Part shown: positions 1 to 11,504 of the stretch, piece by piece
Numbering within the stretch: position 1 is the first letter of the stretch
How the letters are laid out: each line of letters begins with the position of its first letter
Origin: Dipteronia dyeriana
Lineage: Eukaryota; Streptophyta; Magnoliopsida; Sapindales; Sapindaceae
DNA: 64,000 nucleotides
Direction: 5' to 3'
Assembly: GCA_032871835.1 (NCBI GenBank)
Contig: CM065297.1
Coordinates: 24,871,598-24,935,597 of the forward strand
The notes under the pieces: generated by a model
Seen by the model: the letters and a program-made list of their open reading frames with translations, nothing else
Told to the model about the DNA's origin: nothing
Database searches by the model: none
Translations under genes and position numbers: made by a program

Positions 1-400
1 GGGGAAACCAATTAAACATACCGGGTCAATCCAATTAAACACACAGGGGCAACATAATTAAACACAACGGGGAAAACCAACTAAACATACCAGAGTAAAA
101 AATTTAAACACACTTGGGCAACTCAATTAAACACATCTGGGCCATCAATTAAACACACCAGGTAAACCAAATTAAACACATTATGGCAACCCAAATTAAA
201 CACACTATGACAACCAAATTAAAGCAACCCAACTAAACACACTTGGGGCAATCCAATTAAACACGCTAGGACAAACCAATTAAACACACAGAGTTACCCA
301 AATTAAACACATTGGGCTCCTCAAATTAAACACAGTGGCACAAACAAATTAAGCACGCTAGGGAAACCAATTAAAAACGCTATGACAAACGAATTAAACA
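1..400. repeat. Degenerate minisatellite, AATTAAACACA-type units
   Basis: About 14 diverged units of roughly 25-30 bp follow one another, each holding a core like CCAATTAAACACAC followed by a G-rich spacer such as GGGGCAA. The array begins at or before the window edge and fades after about 400. Units differ by substitutions and small indels, so it is old. No ORF of interest lies in it; 401-645 is AT-rich with no recognisable feature. Confidence 0.8.
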
Positions 401-645
401 CATCGGACAGTAGATTAAATACACCAATGCAAACCATCTTCAAATGCATCAACAAATTTGCTACCGAAACAAATCAAATAAGAATTTCAAATACGGACCT
501 CGGTAAGATCGACCTAATTCATCCCTATTCATCATCAAATCTGAATACCAAATCAAATACGCAACAAGCAAAGCCAAATCTGAATGAATATATTGTGAGA
601 GATTTTGAATCCAAATCCAAATGAATCTAGATCCGAATGAACACT

Positions 646-1060
646 AATATTTTAAACACACAAAACTTATGGGTTTGAGATATTTCGAAGGGTTAGAACA
701 AAGAAATGATTTTGAACACATAAAAATTTGGGTTTTAGAGATTTTGAAGGGATTTGGGTTTGAAATTTTTTGAAGGGAATACAGAGGAGAGAGAACGAAG
801 AGATAAATTAAGGGAGAAGAGCGTACCTGGTGGGCTGGTTTCAGAGAGAGAGAGAGAGGGCATTGGTGGAGAGAGAGAGGGAGGAGAGAGAATAATAAAT
901 TTAACAAAAATAAATACAAAGAAAAGAGTGTGGACTGTGGACCGGTGGAGAGAAACAAGAGGAGAGAACAATAAATTTAAGAAAATTAAATATAAAAGTA
1001 AAGATGGTGGCGTGGTGGAGAGAAATAGAGGAGAAAGAACATTAAATTTAAAAAAATGAA
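646..1060. repeat. Tandem repeats, GA-rich, three to five units
   Basis: Two related units of about 60 bp (near 650-770, sharing a TTGGGTTT...GATTTTGAAGGG-like core) are followed by about three units of 75-85 bp made of a GGTGGAGAGA-type purine stretch and an AATAAATTTAA stretch. The long ORFs on both strands here follow the repeat composition and are not genes. Confidence 0.65.
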
Positions 1061-1366
1061 ATGAAAAAGTAGACAAAATATTAAGAGATAATGAAAATTG
1101 AAAATTGAAAATTGAGGATATTTTTGTCTCAACAGTGGATTGCTCATCTTATTAATTCTGGATAAATTTAAAAAAGCCTTTATTCTTTTCGGTTAAAAAG
1201 GGCTATTTCCTCTGATTGTTATATATAAACTTTACATGTCAAATTTTTACCAATTATTTTTCAATCAAAATTTTATTTGTAGATTCAATTCCAATATTTT
1301 TTTTACATGATAAACAAGTTGATATTAAAATAAGTTTATTGTAGTATTTAATTAAACTATTTTGTT

Positions 1367-1518
1367 AAAAGAGTAATGGTAGGTTTTCCAAATGTGTGTA
1401 GCACGTGAAGTGTTAAAATCATATCACTCACCAAATAATCTCATATTTTACAAGATGTTGAGACCTCACATGTTACACACATTTGGAAAAGAATTTGGGA
1501 AACCTAACATTACTCTTT
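1367..1518. mobile_element. MITE with inverted ends, about 150 bp
   Basis: The left end GAGTAATGGTAGGTTTTCC is mirrored at the right end as an inverted copy, and the inner parts (AAATGTGTGTA) also pair. TTTGTT occurs at both edges and could be a target duplication, though its limits are ambiguous. It is non-coding. The element at 3973-4127 has similar ends and is likely the same family. Confidence 0.7.
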
Positions 1519-1784
1519 GTTTAAATCATATATTGTCATATCTAATGGTCTATCGTTAATCGTACTCGAAATAGATAGACTTTCTTTACATTTTTCAATT
1601 TATAGAACAATGTAAGATTTGAATCCCTATCACAAAAAAGAAGGAGAAATGTACAATATTTTTGAAAAGTGGTTTTGTGTTTTAGATTTTTATTATCAAA
1701 TTTATATATATAAAAAAAATCCTAATAAGTCTTCAAATCTCAAATTTTTTGTTATTTTCTTTTCCTTTTTTTATTAAAAAAAAT

Positions 1785-2188
1785 CTCAAACTTTTAGGGA
1801 TGAATAATTTATTTCTTCCCAATAGACATTCTATTGAGACAAATAGTTTATTTCGTCTCAATACACATCCTATTGAGACAAAAAAAAATCGCCCCTAAAA
1901 GTCTCGCCACTTTTACACTTTCTAGGAACGAAAAAATATATTTGTCCCAATAGACATTCTATTGGGATAAATAATTTTTGTCCTTGAAAGTCTCATTAAG
2001 TTTGTCCTCTTTAGAGACAAAAAATTTGTTTCACCCCAATAGATTGTCTATTGGAACTATTTTTTTCATCCCTAAAATTATATTCATGTTTACAGTGTTT
2101 AGAGACGAATACGTTGTTGCGCTCTATTGGGACAAATTTTATTCGTCCCAAAAACATTTCATCCCTATAGCTCATTTTTCTTGTAGCG
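1785..2188. mobile_element. CACTA (En/Spm-type) transposon end with subterminal repeats
   Basis: The right edge at 2175-2188, read on the minus strand, is CGCTACAAGAAAAA, one base from the usual CACTACAAGAAAA terminus of plant CACTA elements. Inside it lie many short direct and inverted motifs (TAGGGATGAA, CCAATAGACATTCTATTG, GGGACAAA), as expected of CACTA subterminal regions. I found no matching left terminus and no transposase, so this is a decayed or truncated non-autonomous copy. Confidence 0.65.
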
Positions 2189-2252
2189 ATGATATAAAAT
2201 TCTCTTGATCAATCTATGGATTAGTGTAAATGAACTCATGAACGTTAAAAAC

Positions 2253-2402
2253 TTTTTTTAAAACTGTATCTATCTATCCACCTATCTAATCCATGTATTG
2301 TTTTGAATCTTTTTTGTATTGTTAGGATTTGAGCTGCTGACTTTAGAGTTATTTACCCAAATCCTAAACTCGTTCGTCTACCAGTTGAGCTACACACCTA
2401 GG
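2253..2402 (-). mobile_element. tRNA-derived SINE, copy 1
   Basis: On the minus strand the element begins near 2402 with a tRNA-like head: a box A-like TAGCTCAACTGG and, about 50 bp on, a box B-like AGCTCAAATCC. It runs about 150 bp to an A-run (T-run at 2253-2259 on the plus strand). Flanks GTTAAAAAC and GGTAAAATC may be a decayed target duplication. It is not a tRNA gene, because the acceptor stem does not close and the body continues past the tRNA-like part. It matches the neighbouring SINE at 2470-2608. Confidence 0.7.
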
Positions 2403-2469
2403 GGTAAAATCTAGTTAATATAACATTACCAATGATTGAATATAATATGATATATTACATTAAGTTTCT

Positions 2470-2608
2470 AATAAAATTGCCCCCGGGACAAACTTGGAAC
2501 TTGGACAAATGACTCTCAAATCAGCTGCTCGAATCTTATAAATAATAAAAACATCAAAAAATACATGATCTAGATAGGATGATGGACGGATGCTGTTGAA
2601 AAAAAATA
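2470..2608 (+). mobile_element. tRNA-derived SINE, copy 2, head partly lost
   Basis: This is the same family as the SINE at 2253-2402 but in opposite orientation, head to head with about 70 bp between. Shared parts include TCAGCTGCTCGAATC (box B region), an AATACATG...TAGATAGG stretch and the terminal A-run at 2599-2606. The box A side is degenerate and probably truncated. Confidence 0.65.
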
Positions 2609-3764
2609 GAGAAAGTAGTGGTGATGAGCAGTTATATACTTTATCACACAAAATGGTTGTTGGTGTCGGTCACATTAATCGAACTGCCAATTGAAAATTG
2701 AAGATTCAACTCTATTTTGCATTGCTACCGTTAGTGCGGTAGTGCCCAAAGTAGCCTTAGCTGCTTTTCAATTCGTACCCCTTGCTATTTCACAATTTGC
2801 ACTTTTCACATTTTTTCTGTTATATATATATATATATTTTTTAAGGCTAATTATATTTATATCACATTTTCTTAATTCTGGGTAGTTTGCAATTTTTATA
2901 TTTTTGATCAAATTGGTTCTCATATATTTTCTGTTAGTCAATGTCAACTAACAAAAATCATTTACTATACTCTTCTTTTGCGGACAAGCTTTGGTTTGAT
3001 GTGTGTATAGCTTTGTTCAGAGTTGTGTTATATATTGATGATTTGATGCAATAAATTAAGGATACTATTATTTTCTTTCAACCAAAAAAAAAATTCAGTT
3101 TATGAAATAAGCAAATTTTGAGAATTGACTTGACAATTATATTACTACATCTTAGTTTTTTTTTTTTTTAAGATGAAAGTATTATTAAGTTAAGAATATT
3201 TAGCTACCCGTAAAGTATTCATTTGACTCCTTTGGAGCATGAAATATGATAAGGTTATTTTAATGGGATTGGATTAGACTAAATTAATGATGTGATGTGT
3301 TTGGTGTTGTATGAGATTTGATTAAAATATTATCTCTTGTTTGGTGTGGTATGAGAATGGAAAAAAAAATTATTATAAATTTAATACAATGTAAAATTGA
3401 TTAATATAAAAAATATATTTAAAACTAATATTAAAATATTTAATATTTTAAAAATATTATAATAATATATAATAATTCAATATAAAAAAATTTAATTGAA
3501 TAAAAAAAATAAAAGAATAAGATTTTTTTTAAGAACATGTGACTAAATAGGCACACCTCATATAAAATAATCGTATATAATTAGACTGGTTAAAATAATT
3601 ATTTAAATTAATTTTTTTTAAATAAAATATTTAAAATGTATATTTAAAACAAAATTTCAAACAAAATAATTTTGAAAATTATTATTTGTAAATTTTTAAA
3701 TTTTATTAATCATAAAAAGATATTTATATTTTAATTACATAAAGAAATAGAATAAATTGAAATG

Positions 3765-3768
<4 letters not shown>
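2609..3768. other. AT-rich non-genic stretch, possible MITE from 3225
   Basis: There is no gene here. From about 3225 to 3960 the edges look like a TTTGGTGTRTGAG-type inverted pair around the TA microsatellite, as in MITEs whose ends resemble GGGCCCGTTTGG; this is weak. Short ORFs here have no protein-like composition. Confidence 0.35.

Positions 3769-3832
<64 letters not shown>
3769..3832. repeat. (TA)n microsatellite
   Basis: About 32 uninterrupted TA dinucleotides. Confidence 0.95.
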
Positions 3833-3834
<2 letters not shown>

Positions 3835-3972
3835 ATGGGACTAATTAGTCCGATGTAATAAATCTTATCTTATGCAAGCAACAAACATGGAAGATGAAAT
3901 TAAAGTTAGTTATACCTCATCATATCCTATACATCAAACTTGCCCTTAGTAGGGATGCATTATATATATAAT

Positions 3973-4125
3973 AATGTTAGGCATCCCAATTTTTTTCCTA
4001 CAAAAATTCCCAAATTATATGGTATGATGAGTTGTTAATATCTTATAAATCTTGAGTTTATGTGGTGAGAGACGTGATGTTGACAACTCATCATGTCATA
4101 TAATTTAGGAAGCCTAGCTTTCCTC

Positions 4126-4127
<2 letters not shown>
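3973..4127. mobile_element. MITE with inverted ends, about 155 bp
   Basis: The left arm (TTAGGC..., AAATTATATGGTATGATGAG) pairs with an inverted right arm ending AGCCTAGC near 4118. The left arm has an extra insertion of about 24 bp. It is non-coding. A TG/TA microsatellite follows at 4127-4158. Confidence 0.65.
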
Positions 4128-4157
<30 letters not shown>

Positions 4158-4172
4158 CTTTCAAGATTATTA

Positions 4173-4417
4173 GAGTATCTTCGATGTAAATATACATTTA
4201 GAGAAAATTGAGTGCCACATATGATAGACAGATAAAAAGTTAGAAAAATCATCTTCAATGCAATTATCTAACTTTAATGTAGTTGTGATGTGATAAAAAA
4301 AAAGGTTAGAGAATACGAAGTCGAATTTATAATTCTAGAAACTCTCCTAGAAATGCTAACTAGGATTTCTATCTTTTCTCATAAATAATATTACACTTCA
4401 TTTAATTGTAAAATAAA
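4173..4417. mobile_element. Half copy of the GAGCATCTCCAATG MITE family
   Basis: The stretch beginning GAGTATCTTCGATGTAAA matches, in inverse orientation, the right half of the MITE at 30037-30457 along nearly its whole length. The other half is missing and the sequence passes directly into the hAT-2 end near 4437, so this copy was broken, possibly by hAT-2 itself. Confidence 0.65.
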
Positions 4418-4436
4418 AGAGGAGAGAGAATTAGAC

Positions 4437-4699
4437 ATGACTCCAGTTCGGTTTGAACAGGCGAACCGAATCGGGAACCGAAAGAATCGGTTCCGATTCA
4501 GAAATCGGTGTCGGGGAGGTTTCGATTCTGGTTCTCTTTTTCAAGGAACATCCTGGTTCCCTTTTATAAGGATCATCCCGGTTCGACCAATTTTTTTTTT
4601 AAAAAAAAAAAATAGGTTGAACCGTTGGTCAACGGTCTGCTGACATCAGCAGTTCGTTCGGCCTCCAACGACTCGTTTTTTTTCCTTCTTTTCTATAAT

Positions 4700-4736
<37 letters not shown>

Positions 4737-5095
4737 TCACTTTTCCCTACTATAATTGCCTCTCAATTCTCTCTCAATTCTCCAACTCTCCAAGTTTCCA
4801 ATTCCCTCCCAATTACTAAGTTATTAATGTTTATTTTATTGCAATTGTTTTATGTACAATTTATTTTATTTACAATTACTAAGTTTTCAATTTATTTAAT
4901 TTGCAATTACCAAGTTTCCAATTTCATTTATTTACAATTTATTTTATTTGCAATTACTAACTACTAAGTTTCCAATTCTCTCCCAAATTCAATTCTAACT
5001 ATTTATTTCCATCAATTTCTTAACATTTTTTGTTCAAGGAATTTTACAATTCAATATTTTAAATGGCAAGTGGAAGTGGTGACGGTCCTAGGCGT
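4437..5095 (+). pseudogene. hAT-2 transposon, 5' end and first transposase codons
   Basis: The first 160 bp are rich in GGTTCGA/GAACCG-type motifs in both orientations, as in subterminal regions of some plant hAT elements. A C-run (4701-4733) and a CT/TA-rich leader follow. An ATG at 5063 opens a short Ser/Gly-rich reading frame (MASGSGDGPRR) that is cut after eleven codons by copia-1. The frame resumes past the copia at 28796. The assignment rests mainly on the downstream BED finger and transposase remains at 28796-30035. The element terminus itself is not clearly defined. Confidence 0.55.
4701..4733. repeat. Poly-C run of 33
   Basis: An uninterrupted run of 33 cytosines lies in the leader of hAT-2. 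Its length may be affected by sequencing or assembly error. Confidence 0.9.
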
Positions 5096-6973
5096 TGTTG
5101 GAACCCCGTTCATTGGCAACGCAACGGAAATATATTTTAATTTTTTTTATACAGATCATAATCTGGGACCAATGAACTTGGGATCATAATTCCTTTTCGG
5201 AACTTATACATATAAATTATTACAATAGTAAAATATATGGATATACAGGAAATTAAAATCAATGTAATCAGAAGAAGATTTTAGAACCTTACCAACGTTT
5301 GGAGGCTCTGTCATCGATCTTCCTAGTTATTTCTAGGACTGATAATTGCGTGTGGACACGTCACGGTACACAGGAACTTAGGAGGATGTTGAAGAGAGAA
5401 TAAGAAGAAACTCTTTCCTCTAAGAGAAACCAACTAGAACAATTCTAATAAAAATATTAACAATTTTTTTTTTGATATACTATCCACGAACACCAGTGCA
5501 CAACACTTTTCTCTTCTTTTGGTGTTATTGATCTCACGCACACTCTTTCATAAATCAGAGCACACTTAATTACATCATATGCAAACTCTGATGTTGTTTC
5601 ACACACACAATTTGCATCATATGCAAACTCTTGTGTTTTTTATATATGTGTGTTGATATCAAGTCATTTAGTTGATATTGTTTCACGCACCCTCGATTTG
5701 CATCCTATGCAAATACTGATGTGTGTTGATCGTTTTTTTTTTCCCAAAAGAATGTATATATCAAATATATATCTTATATCTTTTAAAAAGTAATAATATC
5801 TATTTGATTTTAAAATCATTTATATGATATCTCATGTCTTTTATTTTAAAAGATAATTAAAGATTTATTTTGAATTTATACATTATAAATTCAATTTCAA
5901 ATATTTACTTTAATAAAATAAAATAATCATATTATCTTATTCTATTCATAATCAAATATCAACTAACACCCTCCATTTAGTGATTAATAATATAATTAAA
6001 TAATCTCATTATTTAATTTATTTAATCAACATTATTCATTAATTAAAAAAATCTCATCATTCAATTAATTCCCGAATAAATACGTATCACTTTCGTAACA
6101 CAATTAATTAGACAATCCAATTAATTAACAGTGACCCTTATTACCTAAATCGATCGGGTTAGCAAGGGAACCTAATAGACCCACAATATTTTGAGCTCCA
6201 ATATTCCTCGGAATCATTAATTAAACTCTTTAATTAATATTCCTTGATTATTAACTCCAGTGTTATTCCACTAAAAATCCGAAACTGCACTATCTCAACT
6301 GCAAACGATTTTACAAAGACCGATACAACTCGGTGTCCATCGATATAGCTATTACACATGGTGTGATCCTTTACAGTAGATCATAACTAGAACTGGGTCG
6401 TAATGTCTGTTATATCCCTTTAATTACATATATCCTTTAAGTACCGTTGATTCTCTAATGGACAATAAATCATGTTTTCTCACGGAATTGGGAAAACTCT
6501 CATATTGTTCAAGCCTCGAATCAACCCATAAAGGAACTACCATCTACATCTCACTAGAAGAAGTGGATTCCACTATTATGTACAAACCTTCCTAGCTATA
6601 AGGCAAACCGCAATCCCAATATACGGAGCATATTGATCAGGAACTACATCCGACCTCACTCATGGTAAATCAAAGACCACGATCTAACCTGAAAGAGTCG
6701 GTAAGACACTCAGGATTAAGATCACCTACATATAGCTATCATTAGTTGATATATATGAATCTCATCAGTAAAGGGATCTTGGTGAGAGATTCATATAGAT
6801 CATGGCCCAGTCATGTATGATCACATCATACAAGGTGCCTCTATTCCCATATCTCATATGAATGATTCATGATAGAGTCACCATACATTACAGAATGGAC
6901 CGTAACTATAGATTAACCTTAAATAGAGTACCCAACTTTATTTGTTATCTATGGACTCTTTAGATTGTATGTC

Positions 6974-9626
6974 TGTTAGGTTTTAGATTGTGTTGGCATT
7001 AATTCCATATCAGAATGATGTTTACTTGTAATGATTTAGTTGTTTAGATTCATGATGATTTAAGCTTCAAAGAAGAAGGAACAACTAGTCAGAGCAAGTT
7101 CAAAGTCTACAAAGAGAAATGATGCAATATGATTCTACAAAGGTATACTAAGACCTTTTCTTTCTCTTACAAGGCATAGGCGCGCACACACACAATTCAT
7201 ACATTTGTGTCCCTGCATCGTTGTGCACCATTATAGGCACACACACACAATTCATACATTTTTATCCTTTCATCGTTGTGCACCATGTATAACACATTCA
7301 CACACTTGAAGATAAATGCTCATGCATTGGTATGGAAATAACATATTTTGGAAAATACATGATTGGAGACTATCTCTATGTCGTTTGCATTCTAGTGTGA
7401 ATTGTGTTTGTATGTGTATATGTATTTATAATATAGATATTGAACTTTTTTTTAGTCTTAAATCATTCTTGATTGAGTTTCGGTCATTTCGGTTACTCAT
7501 ACTATTGATTTCAAGTTCTAAGTCAAAAGATACTACACTTTCAACATATGTTGCATACATTGTCTTTGTCTTCGTATATCGAGTCAAATTATTATTTTCT
7601 GGGTTGAGTATCTTATATGTCCATGTCCATGACAGAGTTATGGTTCATAATCCACAAATGGATTTGAATTCCGAGTTTGGAGGCCAAAGAACGGTCGAAG
7701 AACGCGAGAGAAGTGCAAGGGAGTTGCACCATGGCCAAAGGCCATCAAGTGGTGCAAGCCTGAGATGGCGCGTGGCCATCTCGACCGCAACTCCTTTCTG
7801 GCCCGAGATGCCCATGTGCCATCTCGGGGATGCATTCTCAAATGAGGGAATTTTGGTCCTTTTTCTTCTATTCTTTCCCTCTCCTTTATATTTCTCTTCC
7901 CTCTCACATTTCATTCTAAAAAGAAATTTAAAACTTGAGTGCAGAATTTTTCTCTCCATATTTTCTCACCTTCCAAATACCATAACTTCTTCATTTGAAC
8001 TCCGATTTGACTGATTCAAAGTTGAGAGTGTTTGTCTATTCATCCTTCGTCTTTTCTCTGAAGGTTTGAGTAAGTTTCATTGTTGGTTTTGGAGTATAAA
8101 CTCACAAAAACGGGACTGCACCAAAATCAACTAAGGTATTGATTTTCTCTCAAAGTTTTCTTTTAAAACTTGGTCAAATGCCTTGGGTTTTCTTCTTCAA
8201 CATATATATGTGTCTTGTGATAGTTTTGATTTGAGTTTTAAACTCATTTAAAGCTAGATTGAGTTTCAATTGAAATCTCACATGTTGAGTTAGGTTTTGA
8301 TTTTGCCTATGTTTTCACATGTTTAGGATTGTATTGTGCTAGCTTTGATTCTAGGACTATTTGATGATCTTAGATTGATTGATTTTGTGAAAAATAGTTT
8401 CTCACATGTATTAGGCTCTCTTTGGCCGAAATCTCACAATGATACATGTGCTTGTGTTCTTTTGAGCTATTCATGTGTTTTGTTGAATCTATGAATAGGA
8501 ATATGCTCTAGAACTTTAACTTTAATCTAAATGACTTTGTCACATGATTTTAGCATGTTTTTTTTATGAGATTTAAAATTGATTATGTGTTAATTGAACA
8601 TATCTTGTGATTCAAGTTTTAGATCTATGCATGTATCTAGGTTGTAATTAATATTGAACATATCTTACATGATCTAGATGGATTAAACATGCATGATTGA
8701 CTAGACTACATTTGTTTTGTGCTTTCATGCTCATGTCTAGTATTTTCCATAGGATGTGTTGATCATAACATTCTATGTTGCGTGCTTGTTTGCGTTTTGC
8801 ATTCATGATCACCTAGATGCCTTGTGAGAAGGAAGTCTTGACAATAGGTGTGAGACCTATGTTGTTGAGCAAGAAAGTCTTGGCAAGAGGTAGGAGACCT
8901 TGGATTGTCAAGCAAGGAAGTTTTGACTAGAGTCAGGAGAACTCGGATAGTTGAGCAAGAAGTCTTGCCTAGGGTCGTGAGGATCTAGAAGGGTGAGCGA
9001 GGAAGTCTTGATTAGAGTCAGGAGGACTCAGATAGTTGAACAAGAAGTCTTGCCTAGGGTCGTGAGAATCCGAAAGGGTGAGCGAGGAAGTCTTGACAAG
9101 AGGTGTGAGGCCTCAGATTGTTGAGCAAGAGGGCAACATCTTCATGAGTAGGATATAAGGGTAGTTTCTAGGTGAAGGGGTCACTTGAGAGATTGTACTT
9201 GTCTTATCTACTAGTGGATTTTGTTTGCCGGTGGTTGCTAACTGGTGGATGTTTCCTCTTCGGAGGTTCACCACGTTATATCTTGTGTCAAATTTTCTCT
9301 ATCCATATCTCTCTTATATTTGTATTTGTTATTTGAATACTATGGATAGAACTCTTTATGTAAGTTGACTTCCTTTCTATAATATATATTGTGTATGTGT
9401 TATGATTACTTGTTTATATCACACTTTACTTGTTTTATATATTGATTAAATGTCTTTAATTGATATATACTTATATATATATATATGTATATATATTGTG
9501 ATACAAGCAATCTAGAGAGACAAACTTTTGTTTGTTTCTAAGGGAGTCGAAAAAGGTGTCTAACCTATTCACCCCCCCCCCCCCCTCTAGGTTAGCCTTG
9601 AGTATTTAACCGTGTTTGTATTTTCA
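6974..9626 (+). mobile_element. Solo LTR, Sirevirus-type copia, inserted in copia-1 LTR
   Basis: The insert starts TGTTAGG and ends ATTTTCA (TG...CA), flanked by ATGTC at 6969-6973 and 9627-9631. The copia-1 5' LTR lacks it, which proves it is an insertion. Its start (GATTGTGTTGGCATTAATTC) and its C-run with CTCTAGG near the end (9571-9590) recall the very long LTRs of plant Sireviruses (Maximus/SIRE type); this is from memory. There is no gag or pol. Internal repeats are a duplicated block of about 60 bp at 7175-7285 and a 42-bp array at 8828-9130. Orientation is inferred from the C-run end. The ORF at 7316-8014 has no recognisable protein character. Confidence 0.75.
8828..9130. repeat. 42-bp tandem array inside the solo LTR
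   Basis: About seven units each carry GGAAGTCTTG or AGAAGTCTTG (for example at 8959, 9001, 9043 and 9086) at a spacing near 42 bp. Alternate units are more alike than neighbours, so pairs of about 84 bp seem to have been duplicated together. Confidence 0.8.
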
Positions 9627-9848
9627 ATGTCTTTTACTGTATCCATTCGTATATGACACTCATATATACAGTTCGACATTACATCCGACAATCTAGGATA
9701 TTTATATGCACATATTATAAAATAAACAACAAAACAAGAATGAATTGAATTTTTCTTTTTATTTATTTCATAAATCCATTTACAAATTACATCTTTAGGG
9801 CGTAAACCCAACAATCTTCCAATTGCACTAAAGCATGTGAGGCATGTT

Positions 9849-11340
9849 TCATAACCCTAGACCATTTAGGTGACCCGAAAACACTTTAGCCGGTAAGGTC
9901 TTTGTAAATGGATCAGCATGATTGTCTTGTGAGGCTATCTTTGTGACGATCATGTCTCCTCTCTGTACTATCTCTCTAATAAGAAGATACTTTCTCTCTA
10001 TATGCTTCCCTCTCTTGTGGCTTCTTGGTTCTTCAGAATTAGCCACAACACCACCATTATCACAATAAAGTGTGATAGGCTTATCTAAATCTGGAACAAC
10101 TTCCAAATCACTCAAGAACTTTCGAAGCCAAACAGCCTCATTAGCAACTTCATAAACGGCTGCATATTCGGCTTCCATGGTGGACTCAGCAATGTAAGAT
10201 TTCTTAATATTTCTCCACACAATGGCTCTACCACCTAGGGTGAATACTGAACCATACGTGGATTTTCTAGAATCCCTGTCTGACTGAAAATCAGAATTCG
10301 TGTATCCTAACGGGGATCAAACCACTAGCATATATTTTCTCATTCTTCGAAGAAACTTGAGAATAATCTTGACAACAACCCAATAATCCAATCCTGGGTT
10401 GGACTGATATCTGCTAACTACTCTCATTCTATAGCAGATGTCCGGTCTCATGTGTAACATAGGATACATGAGACTGCCTACTGCTGATGCATAGGGTACA
10501 CGTCTCATATCCTCAACTTCTTGAGGTGTCTTAGGACACTGTTCCTTAGACAAGTGAACTCCATATCTAGAAGGTAAATTACATTTCTTGGAGTTTTGTA
10601 TCGAAAATCACATAAGAATCTTATCGACAAACGATGTCTGAGATAGTGCTACGAGTTTGTTCTTACGATCCCTTATAAGTTGGATCCCTATAACATATCT
10701 TGCCTCTCCCAAATATTTCATTTGGAATTGGCTTACCAGTCAACCCTTTACATCATATAACACTCCTACATAATTCCCAATGAGTAGGATGTCGTCCACG
10801 TTTAGGACTAAGAAAACTACGTTTTTGTCAAAGATGCGCTTGTAGACATAAGGCTCATCGATGTTTTGCTCAAAGCCATAGGTTTTGATTACATCATCAA
10901 ATCTGATGTTCCAAGATCTAGATACTTGCTTAAGTCCATAAATGGACCTTTATAGGTTGCAAACCTTTTGCTCTAGATCTGGAGACACGAATCCCTCTGG
11001 TTGAATCATATAGATGCTCTCGTTAAGATTGCCATTCAAGAATACAGTCTTGACATCCATTTGCCAAATTTCATAATCAAAATAGGCAACAATAGATAAG
11101 AGAATCCTAATAGACTTAAAACATGGCTACCGGTGATAAGGTATCTTCATAATCGACCCCCTCTTTCTGGGTATAACCCTTGGCCACTAGCCTTGCCTTG
11201 AAGGTCTCTACCTTCCCGCTTACTAATCTCTTTCTCTTATAGATCCACTTACACCCTATGGGTTTTAACTCATTCGATAAGTCTACAAGATCCCAGACTA
11301 AGTTGGAATGCATAGACTCCATCTCGAGATTCATGGCTTT
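9849..11340 (-). pseudogene. Copia-1 reverse transcriptase and RNase H, decayed
   Basis: The reading is on the minus strand. The RT start (about 11334-11116) holds CKWIYKRK and [16 protein letters not shown], classic copia RT sequence. The RT middle is broken by stops. Its catalytic box reads LNVDDILLIG at about 10775-10805, where copia elements normally have YVDD; the NVDD codons are 10791-10802. The 10553-10317 piece matches the RT-RNase H linker (VGSLMYPMLHMRPDI). RNase H at 10220-9849 keeps ESTMEAEYAA, CDNGG and DPFTKTLPAKVF. This copy cannot make an active enzyme. Confidence 0.88.
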
Positions 11341-11504
11341 AAGTCATTCCTCTTTATCAGGATCTTCCATTGCATTCTTAAATGTCAATGGATCATCCAC
11401 ACTATCAGCAGAGACAACACTTTATCCCTCACCTATACCTAAATAGCGTTCAGGTTGTCTTATAACCCTCCCACTACGTCTAGGTGATAGTGTATCTTGA
11501 TCAG

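Larger units (their letters stand above)
5096..9813 (-). repeat. Copia-1 3' LTR, split by a solo LTR
   Basis: 5096-6973 and 9632-9813 together match the 5' LTR at 26667-28790 along its length. The outer edge starts TGTTGGAACC and the inner edge ends AAACCCAACA, giving the TG...CA form. The intervening 6974-9626 is a later insertion with its own 5-bp duplication ATGTC. A purine stretch read on the minus strand, GCAATTGGAAGAT just inside 9814, is the likely polypurine tract. Confidence 0.88.

Noticed and set aside
1..400. CRISPR-like array
   Set aside because: Units are degenerate minisatellite copies without unique spacers, in a plant nuclear context.
644..1076. Overlapping ORFs of about 100 residues on both strands
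   Set aside because: They come from GA-rich tandem repeats, and composition explains them.
2330..2400. tRNA gene on the minus strand
   Set aside because: Box A and box B are present, but there is no closing acceptor stem and the repeat continues into a body and A-run. It is a SINE head.
7316..8014. 232-residue ORF in the solo LTR
   Set aside because: It lies wholly inside an LTR defined by TG...CA ends and a target duplication, overlaps equally long ORFs on the other strand, and has no recognisable domain.
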